NCBI GenBank assembly: GCA_032622095.1
Contig: CP136061.1
Span: forward strand, 84,976,324-85,040,323
DNA length: 64,000 nt
Direction: 5' to 3'
From: Siphonodentalium dalli
Lineage: Eukaryota > Mollusca > Scaphopoda > Gadilida > Siphonodentaliidae
In this document: piece by piece, positions 21,704-36,700 of the stretch
How positions within the stretch are numbered: the first letter of the stretch is position 1
How the letters are laid out: each line of letters begins with the position of its first letter
Position numbers and translations under genes: made by a program
Notes under the pieces: model-generated
Databases searched by the model: none
What the model was told of the DNA's origin: nothing
The model's input: the letters and a program-made list of their open reading frames with translations, nothing else

Positions 21704-24700
21704 GTTTGTAATACAAAACGTGTTGACGATTCATGGCCAAACCCCAGTCAACAGACAACATAGTGTGCATGTTTCACTCTTCAATTAAATTTGTTGTGTT
21801 ATTAACACGCCTGTCTGAATCACAACCGTCTTTAGACGAATTTAATGAATTAAATTTCATGTGTCATTATCACGTCTTTCTGAATTGGGAATTATTATCG
21901 GCTGTTTATAACGGAAAAGGCAGTTTCCCCGAAGATATCCAAGATTGCTGTTTTTTGCTAGCCCAAAGCTTACAGTAATGCCCTAAATAATTGACTCCTT
22001 AATCACAGCAGAATTATGGGTAATTTTTCAGGATTTAGTTGGAAATTTAGTCAGTGAAAGCTATCCGATGAATGGCAACAAGCCATATTTCCAAATAAAT
22101 CCTGAAGAATTACCCATAATTCTGCTGTGGTTAAGGAGTCGATTATTTAAGGCATTACTATTTATCTGGCAAGGATATTACAGTCACAATTCAGCTAAAA
22201 GAGACATTTCTGTGCAGTTTAATGGAATGATCTTTTGATTAGAGTTTTGAATGGAAGCTTATGATAATGGGATGTAAGGCATTTGTAGTGAGTATATAGA
22301 TGTTAGAAATCATAAAACATCTGTAAATCGATTAGGGTCCTGCGAATTGGAGATTTTGATCGAATATCGAATCGAATTGAAGAATTCGAATCGAATATCG
22401 AATCGAATTATACATGTGTGTAGCATTCTAAATTAGGCATGTTTTGCCAACGTTTAGATGATGTTTGAAACGTTCTATGAACTTCATAACTTATGTGGCG
22501 ATCAACCGTCGATCGCGATACTATTAACTTCAATTGATTATTGTCGAGAAGAAAAACAAAAGATCAACACGTCCATGCGGACGTCATGACGATTAATATA
22601 TAACCGGCCTATCGGAACTAAAATCACGCAAAGTTTGTACAGTTTGCATGTACATGCAAAATTGCAAATGGGCATTCGGAAACACCCGTTGTTGTAAACT
22701 TGAAGATGCAACAACAGTCGCAGGGTAGCATGTTTATGTAGTACTGGATTCTTCTGGAACTGATGATTCCATAGATGGGTCGTTGTCCTAGATGCTTGCG
22801 ATTTATACACCATGTTGTATTCGTCACACGTGTAAGTTCTTGCACTGCCTGAGAAGCTTATCATGTTTAAAATAAACATGGATAACGGACGACTTATTGT
22901 CAAGTGCCAAAGGAACGCTCCGAAACTGACAGTCAACTTCAAAAGAAAACTCCACCAACATGCACTTTTCGACCCAGCGATAACGCTAGCAGTTGCTCAG
23001 TCTCATAGTTATTATAATTTACGTGCGTCGTCGGTCCAACGGCGATTTCAGAGCTTTTGGCAACCATGTTCAAAGCTAGAATTCAGACGTATTTAGTGGT
23101 CCTAATCTGGTGGCTAATTACTGGCCATAAATATATTTAATAGCATGCGTACATTCGTGATGTACAATAACAATTATAAAGCGCACATATTCATAATTTT
23201 AGGGAATTAAATGGCACAGAAACAACTAAGACCGACGTGTGTACGTGTTCGTAAGCAGCTAATAATTTCATCCATATATATTCAAAATTTCGAGTTGGAA
23301 ATTTCGACTCGAATTCGAACCGAATTTGACTTTCGAATCGAATTTGACTTTCGAACCGAATCTCGAATCGAATATCGAATATTCGCAGGACCCTAAAATC
23401 GATCCTCACCAAAACGAACATGGAAAAACAGATTGACCAGATTGATTATATATATAATTCTCCATTAACGATTGTTCATTTTTAGCTCAACTTACTTTTG
23501 TAAGTTTGAGCTATTGCCATGGTTTGGCGTCCGTCGTCCGTGTGTGCGTGTGTCCGTCAACAATTTCCTTTGGCGCGGGCTACAGGTTGTACCTTTGGTC
23601 TGATCTTCATGAAATTTGTCATGAATGTTGACATTGACATGTAGATGGGAACGAGTCATTTTGGGGTCATTCGGCCAAAAAACATGGCCGCTGGCAGCCA
23701 TCTTGGATTTCAAGATTCAATCCATTGGCGCGGCCTACAGGTCGTACTGTTCATCTGATCATCATGAAATTTGTCATTGATGTTAACAACGAGTGATTTT
23801 GGGGTCGTTCGGCCAAAAAACATGGCTGCCAGGAGCCATCTTGGATTTTACTCTTTGCATGACTAAATCCTTTGGCGTGGGCTACAGGTCGTTGTTTTGG
23901 TCGGAAGTTTATGAAATTTGTCATGGATGTTAACACTGTCATGTAGATGGGAACGAGTGATTTTGGAGTTGTTTGGCCAAAAAACATGGCCGCCAGCAGC
24001 CATCTTGGATTTTACTCTTTGCATGACTAAATCCTTTGGCGCGGGCTACAGGTTGTACCTTTGGTCTAATCTTTATGAAATTTGTCATGAATGTTGACAT
24101 TGACATGTAGATGGGAACGAATCATTGTGGGGTCATTCGGCCAAAAAACATGGCCACTGGTGGCCATCTTAGATTTCAAAATTCAATCCATTGGCGCGGG
24201 CTACAGGTCGTACTGTTCGTCTGATCATCATGAAATTTGTCATGGATGTTAATATTGACATGTAGATGGGAACGAGTCATTTTGGGGTTGTTCGGCCAAT
24301 AAACATGGCCACCAGCAGCCATCTTGGATTTTACTCTTTGCATGACTAAATCCTTTGGCGCGGGCTACAGGTTGTAGCTTCGATCGGAACATTATGCAAT
24401 TTGTCATGGATGTTAACAATGACATATAGATGGGAACGAGTGATTTTGGGGTCTTTCGCCCGAAAAACATGGCCGCCAGCAGCCATCTTGGATTTTACTC
24501 TTTGCATGACTAAATCCTTTGGCCCGGGCTACAGGTCGTACCTTTGGTCTGATCTTTATGAAATTTGTCATGAATGTTGACATTGACATGTAGATGGGAA
24601 CGAGTCATTTTGGAGTCATTCGGCCAAAAAACATGGCCGCTGGCAGCCATCTTGGATTTCAAGATTCAATCCATTGGCGCGGGCTACAGATCGTACTGTT

Positions 24701-27700
24701 CGCCTGATCATCATGAAATTTGTCATTGATGTTAATAATGACATGTAGATGGGAACGAGTGATTTTGGTGTCGTTCGGCCAAAAAACATGGCCGCCAGCA
24801 GCCATATTGGATGTTACTCTTTGCATGACTAAATCCTTTGCGCGGGCTACAGGTTATACCTTTGGTCTAATCTTTATGAAATTTGTCATGAATGTTGACA
24901 TTGACATGTAGATGGGAACGTATCATTGTGGGGTAATTTGGCCAAAAACATGGCCGCTGGTGGCCATCTTAGATTTCAAAATTCAATCCATTGGCGCGGG
25001 CTACAGGTCATACTGTTCGTCTGATCATCGTGAAATTTGTCATGGATGTTAATATTGACATGTAGATGGGAACGAGTCATTTTGGGGTCGTTCGGCCAAT
25101 AAACATGGCTGCCAGCAGCCATCTTGGATTTTACTCTTTGCATGACTAAATCCTTTGGCGCGGATTACAGGTCGTACCTTTGGTCTGATTTTTATGAAAT
25201 TTGTCATGAATGTTGACATTGACATGTAGATGGGAACGAGTCATTTTGGGGTCATTCGGCCAAAAAACATGGCCGCTGGCAGCCATCTTGGATTTCAAGA
25301 TTCAATCCATTGGCGCGGGCTACAGGTCGTACTGTTCGTCTGATCATCATGAAATTTGTCAGTGATGTTAATAATGACATGTAGATGGGAATGAGTGATT
25401 TTGGGGTCGTTCGGCCAAAAAACATGGCTGCCAGCAGCCATCTTGGATTTTACTCTTTGCATGACTAAATCCTTTGGCGCGGGCTACAGGTCGTTGTGTT
25501 GGTCGGAAGTTTATGAAATTTGTCATGGATGTTAACACTGACATGTAGATGGGAACGAGTGATTTTGGAGTCGTTCGGCCAAAAAAGATGGCCGCCAGCA
25601 GCCATCTTGGATTTTACTCTTTGCATGACTAAATCCTTTGGCGCGGGCTATAGGTTGCATTTGGTCTAATCTTTATGAAATTTGTCATGAATGTTGACAT
25701 TGACATGTAGATGGGAACGAATCATTGTGGGGTCATTCGGCCAAAACACATGGCCGCTGGTGGCCATCTTGGATTTCAAAATTCAATCCATTGGCGCGGG
25801 CTACAGGTCGTACTGTTCGTCTGATCATCATGACAAATTTGTAGGTCGTAGCTTTGGTCAGATCTTCATAAAATTTGTCCTGGATGTTAACAATTATACG
25901 TAGATGGGAACGAGTTCTTTTGGGGTCAATTGGCCAAAAAAAATGGCCACCAGCAGCCATCTTGTATTTTACTCTTTGCATCACTAAATCCTTTGGCGCA
26001 GGTTAGACATTTCAATTAGCACCTTTTCTATTCCTCCATTTACTGTCAACCATTAAATTATTCCCCTACCTAAGTTGAGCTACAGTGTCATTGACACTTT
26101 CATTTATTGGATTTTGATATTTTATTGGACTAATTGAACTTTGATAGGTAAAGTACATGTATCAGTAACAATAATGATTTTCCAATTTATATCTATTTTA
26201 TTTTTTTTATATTGGATTTTGATATTTTATTGGATTATTTGGACTTCGATCGGTAAAGTACATGTATCAGTAACAATAATAATGATTACATAGCAATGGA
26301 CATGCATAGTTGTTTTGCAGACTGTGAACATTTTGAGTCTCTTTAATGCTGGTTACACATTTTGACCATGCTACCTTAATTGTCTTGTGGAAACATTCTT
26401 GTTGAAGTCTGCCTGGGTACAATCCTGCTTCCACTGCCTGACATAGAAAGACATATTTATTATGACTGATCATCAACGTTCTACTTGTTGTGTATTCTGT
26501 GCTTGTCAGTTGCTTGTTGACTATTTTGTAATAATTTTCTCTGACACATACTGAAAGAGTTAGTCTTGACAGGCTTCTAGATTCGTACTTACAGTAATGC
26601 CCTAAATAATCGACTCCTTAACCACAGCAGAATTATGGGTAATTTTTCAGGATTTAGTCGGAAATATGGCTTGTTGCCATTTATTGTAAAGCTCTCACTG
26701 CGATTATTTAGGGCAATACTGTAGTTACAATTATCAGTGAGTTGACAGTGACTTGATGGGGCCCTTCCATCTTGACAGGCTTCTAGATTCGTATTAGCTT
26801 AGTTCGCTATTTGTATTTGTGTGATAATCAGATTTTCAGTGACACATACTGAAATATTGATTCTTCACTGTCTTCTAGATTTGTATTTTAGTTACAATTA
26901 ACAGTAAATATATTGACTTGCTGAGGCGTGAGCAGTCTAACCCTTTGGACACTGCAGGAGAGCAACAATAGTTACTGTTAAATCAACCAAGAGTATAGAC
27001 ATACATGTATCTCCAGGAATGATAGAATATAGTGTATAGAATGTTAAATTTTTTATTATTTTGTCTGATTTGAGAAACATGGACCAATATACAGTTATCG
27101 CCCGCGATTGAGTGAGACACGGGGATTTGTCGCCCGCTGGAGACCTGGAATGTCACCCGAGGGTGACATTCCAGGTCGAGAGTGGCGACAAATCCCTGTG
27201 TCTCACGAAAACAAGGGTGATAACTGTTTTGTTATCTGACAAAGGAGTACACACGAACCTCCTTAATAGCAGGCATAAATGCGCGCATATATTCTTTAAT
27301 CCAGTTCGATAAGTTAATTTTATGTTGGAATCATCGATATTTAGAAAATAAAACATTCATAATCTGGATCAATTAACAGACCCGTCATTTGCGCAGCTAT
27401 TCTCTGGTCAGTTTGCTGGTTGCATGGTGGAAATCGGTTCACGGAAAGATGAGTAAAGCAATTTCGAAGTTGAGTAGCCATGCAGCGAAATGTTCGGTTT
27501 CGTTTCAAATGTCCGTGAAGACGCCGACAGACGTATTCATTTCCAGATTGCTAAAATGTGAAACTAACACGTAGTAGCGCAAAAAGAAATTGACATATGT
27601 CACAGATTGTTACGCAACATCCGGGTATTCTCTGAAGTCTGAGGAATGTATTGAAGAAAAGAAATAGTCAATTGATAAACAGTAAAGAGTGGCTATTTGA

Positions 27701-30700
27701 ACTAGTACATAAACGTATTTGTAACGTATGTACATCGTATGTGCGATTGCCTGCAGCACACACCAACTGCATAATAAGGTTTATCTATTTGTCCCACGGT
27801 CTTTATTATTGATATAAAAAGGTCCAATAGGAAAATTACACATTATAACGGATTTGTGTCCGCGATAACACCACTTATACATAGCGTGCTTTATTTGCAA
27901 CTAAAAAAACACACAATTATGCAAATTAGCAAACACCACAGTTCGCGGTTGTTATGATATAGTGGGGTTTATAAAAACAGTGTTTTCGAAAATTGTTAGA
28001 GAGCTGTGAGATTGTCTCTGCACGTTGAGTTCTTCGCAGATCTATGTTTACTGGTAATAGCTGAGCGGTCAATAACTGAGACAATGTTACCCTCGAGGGT
28101 AATAAGGTGATTTACGGCCCGACATGTGACGCACTCTCAGCCAATCAGAAGAGAGGAAAGTGGGATGAAATGTGATGAAGGATAACAAGATGTTTTATTG
28201 GTATAATAATTGACTTGCACTTGTAATACAAAGGCACAAGTTCTACTTATTTAAATGTTAATTGTGGGGAGCCCTAATAGTTAACACAGACGAGTAATTA
28301 CCACCTCCTTATTTAATATATGCCGTCCTTATTTAATTACTGCCCTCTTTATTTTGGTTTTAAGGGGGGGGGGGGGGGGGGGGTCAATGGGTCCTGGATA
28401 AAATACCTTTAAAATCATAGTTTGCTATATTGATACAGCATGACAAGCGGTTCATTTTAAATCACATTATTTAGAATTGCAACCAAAAATAAACAATGTT
28501 TTATTTCAGATATACAATAACTTGCTTCATTCTATATGTCATTGCATTATTTACTGCATATTATTTACAGCATGCTTGTCCCGCCTATTGGCCTAAGAAG
28601 ATGGATGTACCAATTGCCTTCGGGAAAACAGCAATAGTTCTGAAATCAGAAGAAAGGATGACATCTTTCACATTAAGAGAACTGACAATTTGGAAAGTGA
28701 GTACAGTGATTATGCTGTGAAAATTTCGCATGTGTAAAGTTACTGATGGCTCATATGTTCAATAATCATTGGTATTATTATTAACTTTAGAAACTTATGG
28801 GATGAGCTGGTGTCTGTTTTGTGACAATACGTTTTATAATATTTGCTGATTAGACATTGGCATAACAGTTTAATGCAATAATATTAATATTACATATGTG
28901 ATATGCAAATATGTGATTAAACAAAGCTGACAAATCAGTGATGCTGTGCAGAAAATACACGTAGTCCACACTTCAGAGTGAATGAATATAAAATATGACA
29001 TACATAATGATGAATACCATGTCTGTAAAATGATACGTATATCAATGGTTTAAGACAAACAATAACCACATGTATTTTATTCATGGATCATTTTATGTCC
29101 AATATTTGAAGGTCACCTTTATGTAAACGTGTGTTCAGTTGCAGAAAGTTCATTGACTGAAAGTAGTCAACCTCCCCAACTTATTGGCTCCATATGTTGC
29201 CTGAAATTATTTGTTCTGTCTGACAGACCAGTGATTTGACAGTAGCTGTACGCATGTCGCAGCGGAATGGCCAGCGGAATCATCGATATACAGTAATGCC
29301 CTAAGTAATCGACTTCTTAACCACAGCAGAATTATGGGTAACTTTTCAGGATTTAGTCAGAAACTAAATCCTGAAAAGTTACCCATAATTCTGCTGTGTT
29401 TAAGAAGTCGATTACTTAGGGCAATACTGTATGCGAATTCAGATGATGATGAACATTGTTTATGGGAGACATATTTCATGCCTGATCAAGTCTGCAAATA
29501 GGGTGTCTGTCATTTGCAGAATGAGGTCCCCAGAGGGTGAATTTAGTGATGCTATCCCGCACAGTGGGCTAGCATCACCAAATTCACCCTCTGTGGACCT
29601 CATTCTGCTTAGAATCATTTTCTGGGAAGTATCTATAGTCTCAAATTAACTTTGTTTTTAGTTACTTTTTTCCTTCTGGGAAGTTTCTATATCCCCTAAT
29701 TTGCAGAAGATAAAATGCATAATTGAGGTGTCCAATGGGTGAACATCACCAACTTCAACTGGGGAACTTCAATCTGATCCTAGGACTCCCATAGAAGTTG
29801 AGGCCTAAGCAGAATGAAGTCCCCAGTAGGTGAATTTAGTGATGCTAGCCCGCTGTGCGGGATAGCATCACTAAATTCACCCTCTGGGGACCTCATTCTG
29901 CAAATGACAGGCACCCTATTTGCAGGCTTGTGCCTGATGCAATAACTGGGCTTACTTTATACATAGAAATTAAAAATTATAGTATTAACCCTTCCATGAC
30001 TGGAGCTTCCTCAAATTCTGTTAAAACCATGTATCACAGCAATCTCTTATATGCCAGTATCCCATAGAGCCTCGCATATATAAGAGAATGCATTAGCCTA
30101 ACACCATATTTACTTTGACCTTGTAAACCAGTGCATTCTCATATATGCAAGGGTCCCTAAAGCACTGGCACATGATCTTTAATGCCGCACCAGTGTGGCT
30201 CCAATCATGAAATGGTTAACAGACAACCTATGTCTATATTGATTGAATAGACTCACAAAATGGCATCAATAAGTTAAGAAGATTATACTCTGATTTGTAT
30301 TTTTTTGGACGGGTTTTGTACAGAAATGAATATCTGCTCTCAAACCTGCATATTTTTGAGTGAATGAACTTTTTTACAAATTTAACTATACTCCAATAAA
30401 CTCCATGATCTTTAATGCCGCACCAGCGTGGCTCAAATCACTCAAATAAACTCCATGATCTTTAATGCCGCACCAGCGTGGCTCAAATCACTCAAATAAA
30501 CTCCATGATCTTTAATGCTGCACCAGCGTGGCTCAAATCACTCAAATAAACTCCATGATCTTTAATGCCGCACCAGCGTGGCTCAAATCACTCAAATAAA
30601 CTCCATGATCTTTAATGCTGCACCAGCGTGGCTCAAATCACTCAAATAAACTCCATGATCTTTAATGCCGCACCAGCGTGGCTCAAATCACTCAAATAAA

Positions 30701-33700
30701 CTCCATGATCTTTAATGCTGCACCAGCGTGGCTCAAATCACTCAAATAAACTCCATGATCTTTAATGCCGCACCAGCGTGGCTCAAATCACTCAAATAAA
30801 CTCCATGATCTTTAATGCCGCACCAGCGTGGCTCAAATCACTCAAATAAACTCCATGATCTTTAATGCCGCACCAGCGTGGCTCAAATCACTCAAATAAA
30901 CTCCATGATCTTTAATGCCGCACCAGCGTGGCTCAAATCACTCAAATAAACTCCATGATCTTTTACCTATTGGACGCTCATGTTAGTACTTAATTTCAAA
31001 GTATTACATTCTATCTTGGTGTAAACAGTATTTAATCCATATAATTCATAAAGTAATTACAATATAATAACAAGTTATGGTATGGAGGGGATTCGACAAC
31101 AAGCTGATAGCTCACATGTGTCCAGGGGCGCCGGAAGCATCCAAGGGCAGGAGGGGCAGAGCCTACAAAAAGGGCACTTTTCCCAGCTTTTCCGCAAAAA
31201 AGGGCATTTTCTCCGCAAACTCGGGAAAATAACCATAAATTCATTGTGGCAAAAATTCCTATTTTAATGGTATTTGTCGGTTTTTATGGCCGTTTTGTGA
31301 TAAAATTGACAAAAAATTAATATTCCTTGTGAAATTGGTGGTATTTGGACCAAAAAAGTCACATTTTGCTATAAAAACACAAGATTAAACACACAAAAAG
31401 CATTTTCTGTCTCCAGAAAAAGGGCAAGTCCTGCCCCCGCTCGCCCCCCTTGGTCAAGGGCAGGGGGGTCAGCTGCCCCCCTCTTCCGGCGCCCCTGCAT
31501 GTGTCGTCTCTGGTTATGGTGTGACTGAGTCTATCTTCGTCATTCAGTTGAATTAAATTACCTTGTGTTCTGTTCTCTTTCTCCAGGATGAAAGTAGTCG
31601 AGAAATTACTCACATTCAGTTCTTATCGGGCTCTGATTTCACCAACACGGCCAGTCTTCATGATTTCCTACTGCTGCTATCGGAGGCGAGAAGTTATCAA
31701 CAAATCAATGGGCGATTCCTGGTTCATTGCAGGTTAATTTCAATCAGCAATTTTATATATAATCAATCTACCAACAACCCATCAATATGTTGTTTTAGTG
31801 TCCATCGATGGTTGATTCCTGGTTCATTGCAGGTTATTTTCTATCAGCACATATATTTGTAAACAATATATGAACAACCCGATCAATACATGTACATGTA
31901 TATCAATACATGTACATGTATATTGTTTTACCCTTACCAAATTTCCCTTCCCTAATTTCTCATGAGTTTCTCCTGTGAAACTCATGCTAGTTTCTCACAT
32001 GAGTTTCACAGTAGTTTTTAAGATGCAAATGAGGTGGGTGGAGCTCTAATATATAAGTGTACATTACACTGTTACAGGTAATTTTTAATCAGCAATTATA
32101 GTTATTACACACTTAGCCGTGATTTATAAGTATTTCTTGATGAATTAAAAGTGATAATGTCACACCTGTGAATTACGTCACCGGTGAGAGCACGCGATTA
32201 TTGACAGTTCCGCTCTAAGCCGGGACTATTTTCACTTTCTATGGCTCAAACATGGTTGAAGTTGAACAGAAACGAACTTCTAACGATGATGCAGAAGCAG
32301 TTAATAAACCGGTATATGAAGAAGAATCTTATGTCACGTTATCATCGAAACCACTAATTTTGACTCCGATGATCCAGACGATGTCATATTCCAGTCAAAT
32401 GAACTATAAAAAATTCCATGTGAACTATAAATTTATCCAGTTCCGAGCTGAATTTCCACGTCTTGCTCTTCGAGTGTTTGTTTATGTCGATGATTAAAAT
32501 ATCGTCACTTCAAAACATAGTTTTCTACTTTTAGCACGAATTTCAAAATATCCCGTCCCAAGTGCCATGCTTGTTCGGTCAGAATAAACACAAATTCAAC
32601 AGAAAATTTCCGAAACTTTAAAAAATGAATCGCACCAAAGTGAATCAAAATAATGAGGTCAATCTGTATCGTTACATCACAATTATTTTAATTATGTGTC
32701 CTTCCGCGTAACTGCACTCGCAACTGTACGTTGGGTTCAAAATGGGAGAATCAGTTGATCTGGGCTAATTTTGTCACATCTTCTCTTTAGAATTAGCAAC
32801 TTTTAGTGGTTGATAGTGTGTAATAAACAGAATAATCTATTGGTTTCGATGATAACGTGACATAATTCACTCGGGTAGCTGGTCCTATTGGTGAAACCCT
32901 CGTTCGATCCGCTCACTGGTAGTAGGGCGGCTAAGTGTAAAATTATGGTAAAATCGTTCAGTTGGTGATACAAGCATGAAACTTGGTATGCATGATCAAT
33001 ATATATTACTAAAACAAATTGCTCGACAAACCAATCAAAATGGCCACCGGATTTACGATGGCCGTCATTTTTCAAAATGGCCACCGCATTGAACTTCTAC
33101 CCAATATATAAGATACACTAACCACTTTTCGGTTCTTTCTTTGTTACGATATATAAGTAAATCATCTCTTTAAAGGTTGCGTTATCATAAGTATGCAAAA
33201 TTATTATTATTTTTCGGAATTTGTTGATTATTTTCATATTTTTAACCTGTTTTTTTCCTCAAAATTCTTCAAAAAATATTTAGATGACTACTTTTTCAGC
33301 AACTGCAACTATTGTATAGGGCTTTTTGTGGTATAACATAGATACTTAGTTTAAGGCATGTGATTTCTTTGGTACTACTCTTCTGGAGTTATTGAATTTT
33401 GTTAAATGATATGTGTAAATAGGTTGTTAACATACATGTGCACGTTGGTATAGTGTGAGTTAAAATGTTTAAGTTATGCTTGGTGTTGATATTATTGACA
33501 ACACAATTGCTAATATTAATAGTGTATAATCGATTGTATGCATTTCATATTTGAAGTCATTAAATACTGTTGACATCACTGTCATTCCATATTTTGTACA
33601 AATCGGTCTTCCATACTGTATTGATTATTTTCTTATGCAGATGACAAATTTCTCTGAAGGAGGAGCACAAACATGGTCACGATGAGCTTATGAATTTCTC

Positions 33701-36700
33701 GGACACAGTTAGTTCTGTGCTATCTCAAGCTTGTAAATATAATTAAGTGCTACACATTGCTGGAGCAGCAGAAATCATTCGTAAACATATGCTTGAACAT
33801 CGTACCAAATTTGACAACAAGTTTGAACAAGGATGTGTACAAAGTTCTGTATCACAAAACCTTCTGCAATTTGTATGTATGATCGAGCATGGTGCTGACA
33901 TCAAGTCACAGCTTACAGTTGGTGCAACAAAGTCTGATTTAGCAATCGCGCAGTTATTACAATTCAACTGTTTCTCCTCTAGATATAAGGACAAAGCCTT
34001 TTATCATCGCCATTGTCAAGACCGTGAAACAACATTCCCTATATACACTGGCATCACTTTGTACACAAAAAACAAGGAAACGAAAACTAATTTTAAATGT
34101 TCTATGAAAACTGACTGAGTATATCTTATGATCGTGTCATGGACATCTCAAACCAGCTTGGAGAGGTTGTTGTTAAACAGTATCAAACAGATGGAGTTGT
34201 GTGTCCACCTATATTGAGAAAAGGCTTGTTCACCACATCTGCTTTGGACAATATTGACCACAACCCTACATCAACTACCAGCACATCATCTTTCCACGGG
34301 ACAAATATTTCCATGTTTCAGCATCCGCATCCAGATAATCAAGGCGAGTAGCGACCTATTGACTTCAGTTCTGGAAAAACTGCAAAAGGTCTCGTCAACA
34401 GAAGTCATTGATGGTAATCCATCAATAACGTGGTCAGCTCATCATGCGACTCAAAAGAGTGGTCATCAGTTTGATGTAGCAATAAACTCAATGTTACCTC
34501 TGTTGCGTGATCAGGCTCACTCATTAGCCATGAAATGACATTGCATGCGCAAAATTCATGAATCCGTTCAACTTCTAAACTCAGAACGGACACCGGTCAT
34601 TGGCTAAGCAGATACAGTGGCAGTGGCCAGACTGATATGGTGAGGACAAATATGTTGTTATGCTTGGAGGGTTACATCTCGAATTGGATGCTCTAAAAAT
34701 GGTTGGTTCAGTGCTTCAGGATAGCGACTGGACGAGTGCTCTCGTAGAAGCAGGTATAGCATGCCCAGGCACAGCAGATTCATTCATCAAAGCTTCACAT
34801 ATTACAAAAACCCGACAGGCATATCATATAACAGCGTGTAGTCTTTTCAAACTCATGAAATTTGCACATTCAGAATACAGCAGTCGGGATTTATCCGATG
34901 TTGATAGTACGCACTCAAATGTCAATGACTGGTGTAAAAGTAAATGTGCTGTTAGTCCACAGTTCTAGTTCTGGAGTTTGGTGCTTGACATTGAATTCAT
35001 AAAAGGAATGGGAAACCAAAATAAATGTACTTTCTATGATCTAATCAAAAGAAATTCCATTTCCATTTTTCGGTCTTCCCCAGCTGAAATCAAATCAAAG
35101 AAAACAAGTACGAAAGATGATTGCAACTCTTCTCTCGATTGTTCATTTCTTTTCAGACAAGAGAATGTGACCTTTATGACCTTTTTGCACATGAGAACCA
35201 GATTTCTCTAGCATCAATCAGTAACGATGGAAAACTTCTCAATTGATGAATATATTTGAAGCAGAGTTAACACTGCCTGAGGAAGCACCCACTGCAGATG
35301 CTGTGATAATTATAGATGGTTCTGACATAATAAATGTTCTTAAACCTAATAGTGTGAAAACATTTGATGAATATGCACAAGACAATGTCATTCCTAAAAT
35401 ACAGACATATTGCCATAAATATAAGAGAGCTGACATCATGTTTGACGTGTACAAGACAGGTAGCCGCAAACAGGAAACTAGGTCAAAGCGCGGAAAAGGG
35501 ATCAGGAGAAGGGTACCAGGATCTTGCAAAACTCTAGCAGACTGGCATAGCTTTCTTCGCGATGACAACAACAAAACAGAGCTACTAGTATTTCACTTCC
35601 TTGCTGACAGGATCGTAACTGTTAATACGGACAATGGCATTGTTGTTACCAAAGGTGAACATGTACAAAGTAACCATGAACTTGATTTGGATATATTCTT
35701 GCACCATGTATACACGAAGAGGCCGATACATGGATATTTGTGCATGCAAAACACGCAGTTATCAACCAACACAACAGCATCATAATCCAAGCCACCGACA
35801 CTGATATAGTGATTATAGCTGTAATTGTATACTCAAGTTTGAAATCATTCGGTCATAGAAAGACATTCAGAGGGATTCCGATACATGAGATTGTTTCATC
35901 AATAGGTACAACAAAATGTTATGGAATTCCCTTTTTCCATGCAATTACTGGATGTGATGTGGTATCTGCATTTCGCGGGAAACGAAAACAATCTGCATGG
36001 CAGGCATGGAATGTATTTCCAGAAGCTTTATCAGTTTTCTCCAGACTTGGCAATTCTCGAGTGTCCATCACAGACCATGACATTGCAGTATTCGAGAGAT
36101 TCGTTATACTAATGTACGACCGTTCAAATACATCCAATGGCATTAATGAAGCCAGACTAGACTTTTTTTGCACGGAAACAGAGACCATACAATGCTATTC
36201 CACCTACAAGGTCTGCGCTGTTGCAGTATGTCAAGCGAGCCGCATACGAGGCAGGGCATATATGGGGACAATCATTGGCACGTAAACCAGCTTACCCGAG
36301 TCCTGCAGATTGGGGATGGGCAGAAAATGGCAGTCACTGGGAACCATTTTGGACGGAGCTTCCACCAATTGCAAAATGTTGCAGTCAGTTGACCAAATGT
36401 GGCTGCAATAAGGCGTATAGTGGGTGATGCACATACTACCATATTGGGCTTCCATGCACCACTTTATGCAGTTGTTGCTGCCAAGTTTAAAAGACTCTAA
36501 GAACTGATAGTAATGAATGTGTGTAGCTATCCCAGTACTAACATCATATATAGTGTTTGAAATTGAATTGTTTTTCACAATTTTAAAAATGCCATTTGTG
36601 TTGAAACGAAACAAGTAATTTGTTACAATATATTGTTTTAACATACTCAGGTTGTGTTTTAATTTCAATTCAGCTTTTAGAAATGACATAAGAGCTCTTG

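Noticed and set aside
22538-22942. 134-codon minus-strand frame inside the hAT-like element as a transposase remnant
   Set aside because: No hAT dimerisation or zinc-finger BED motif could be recognised; the element appears non-autonomous.
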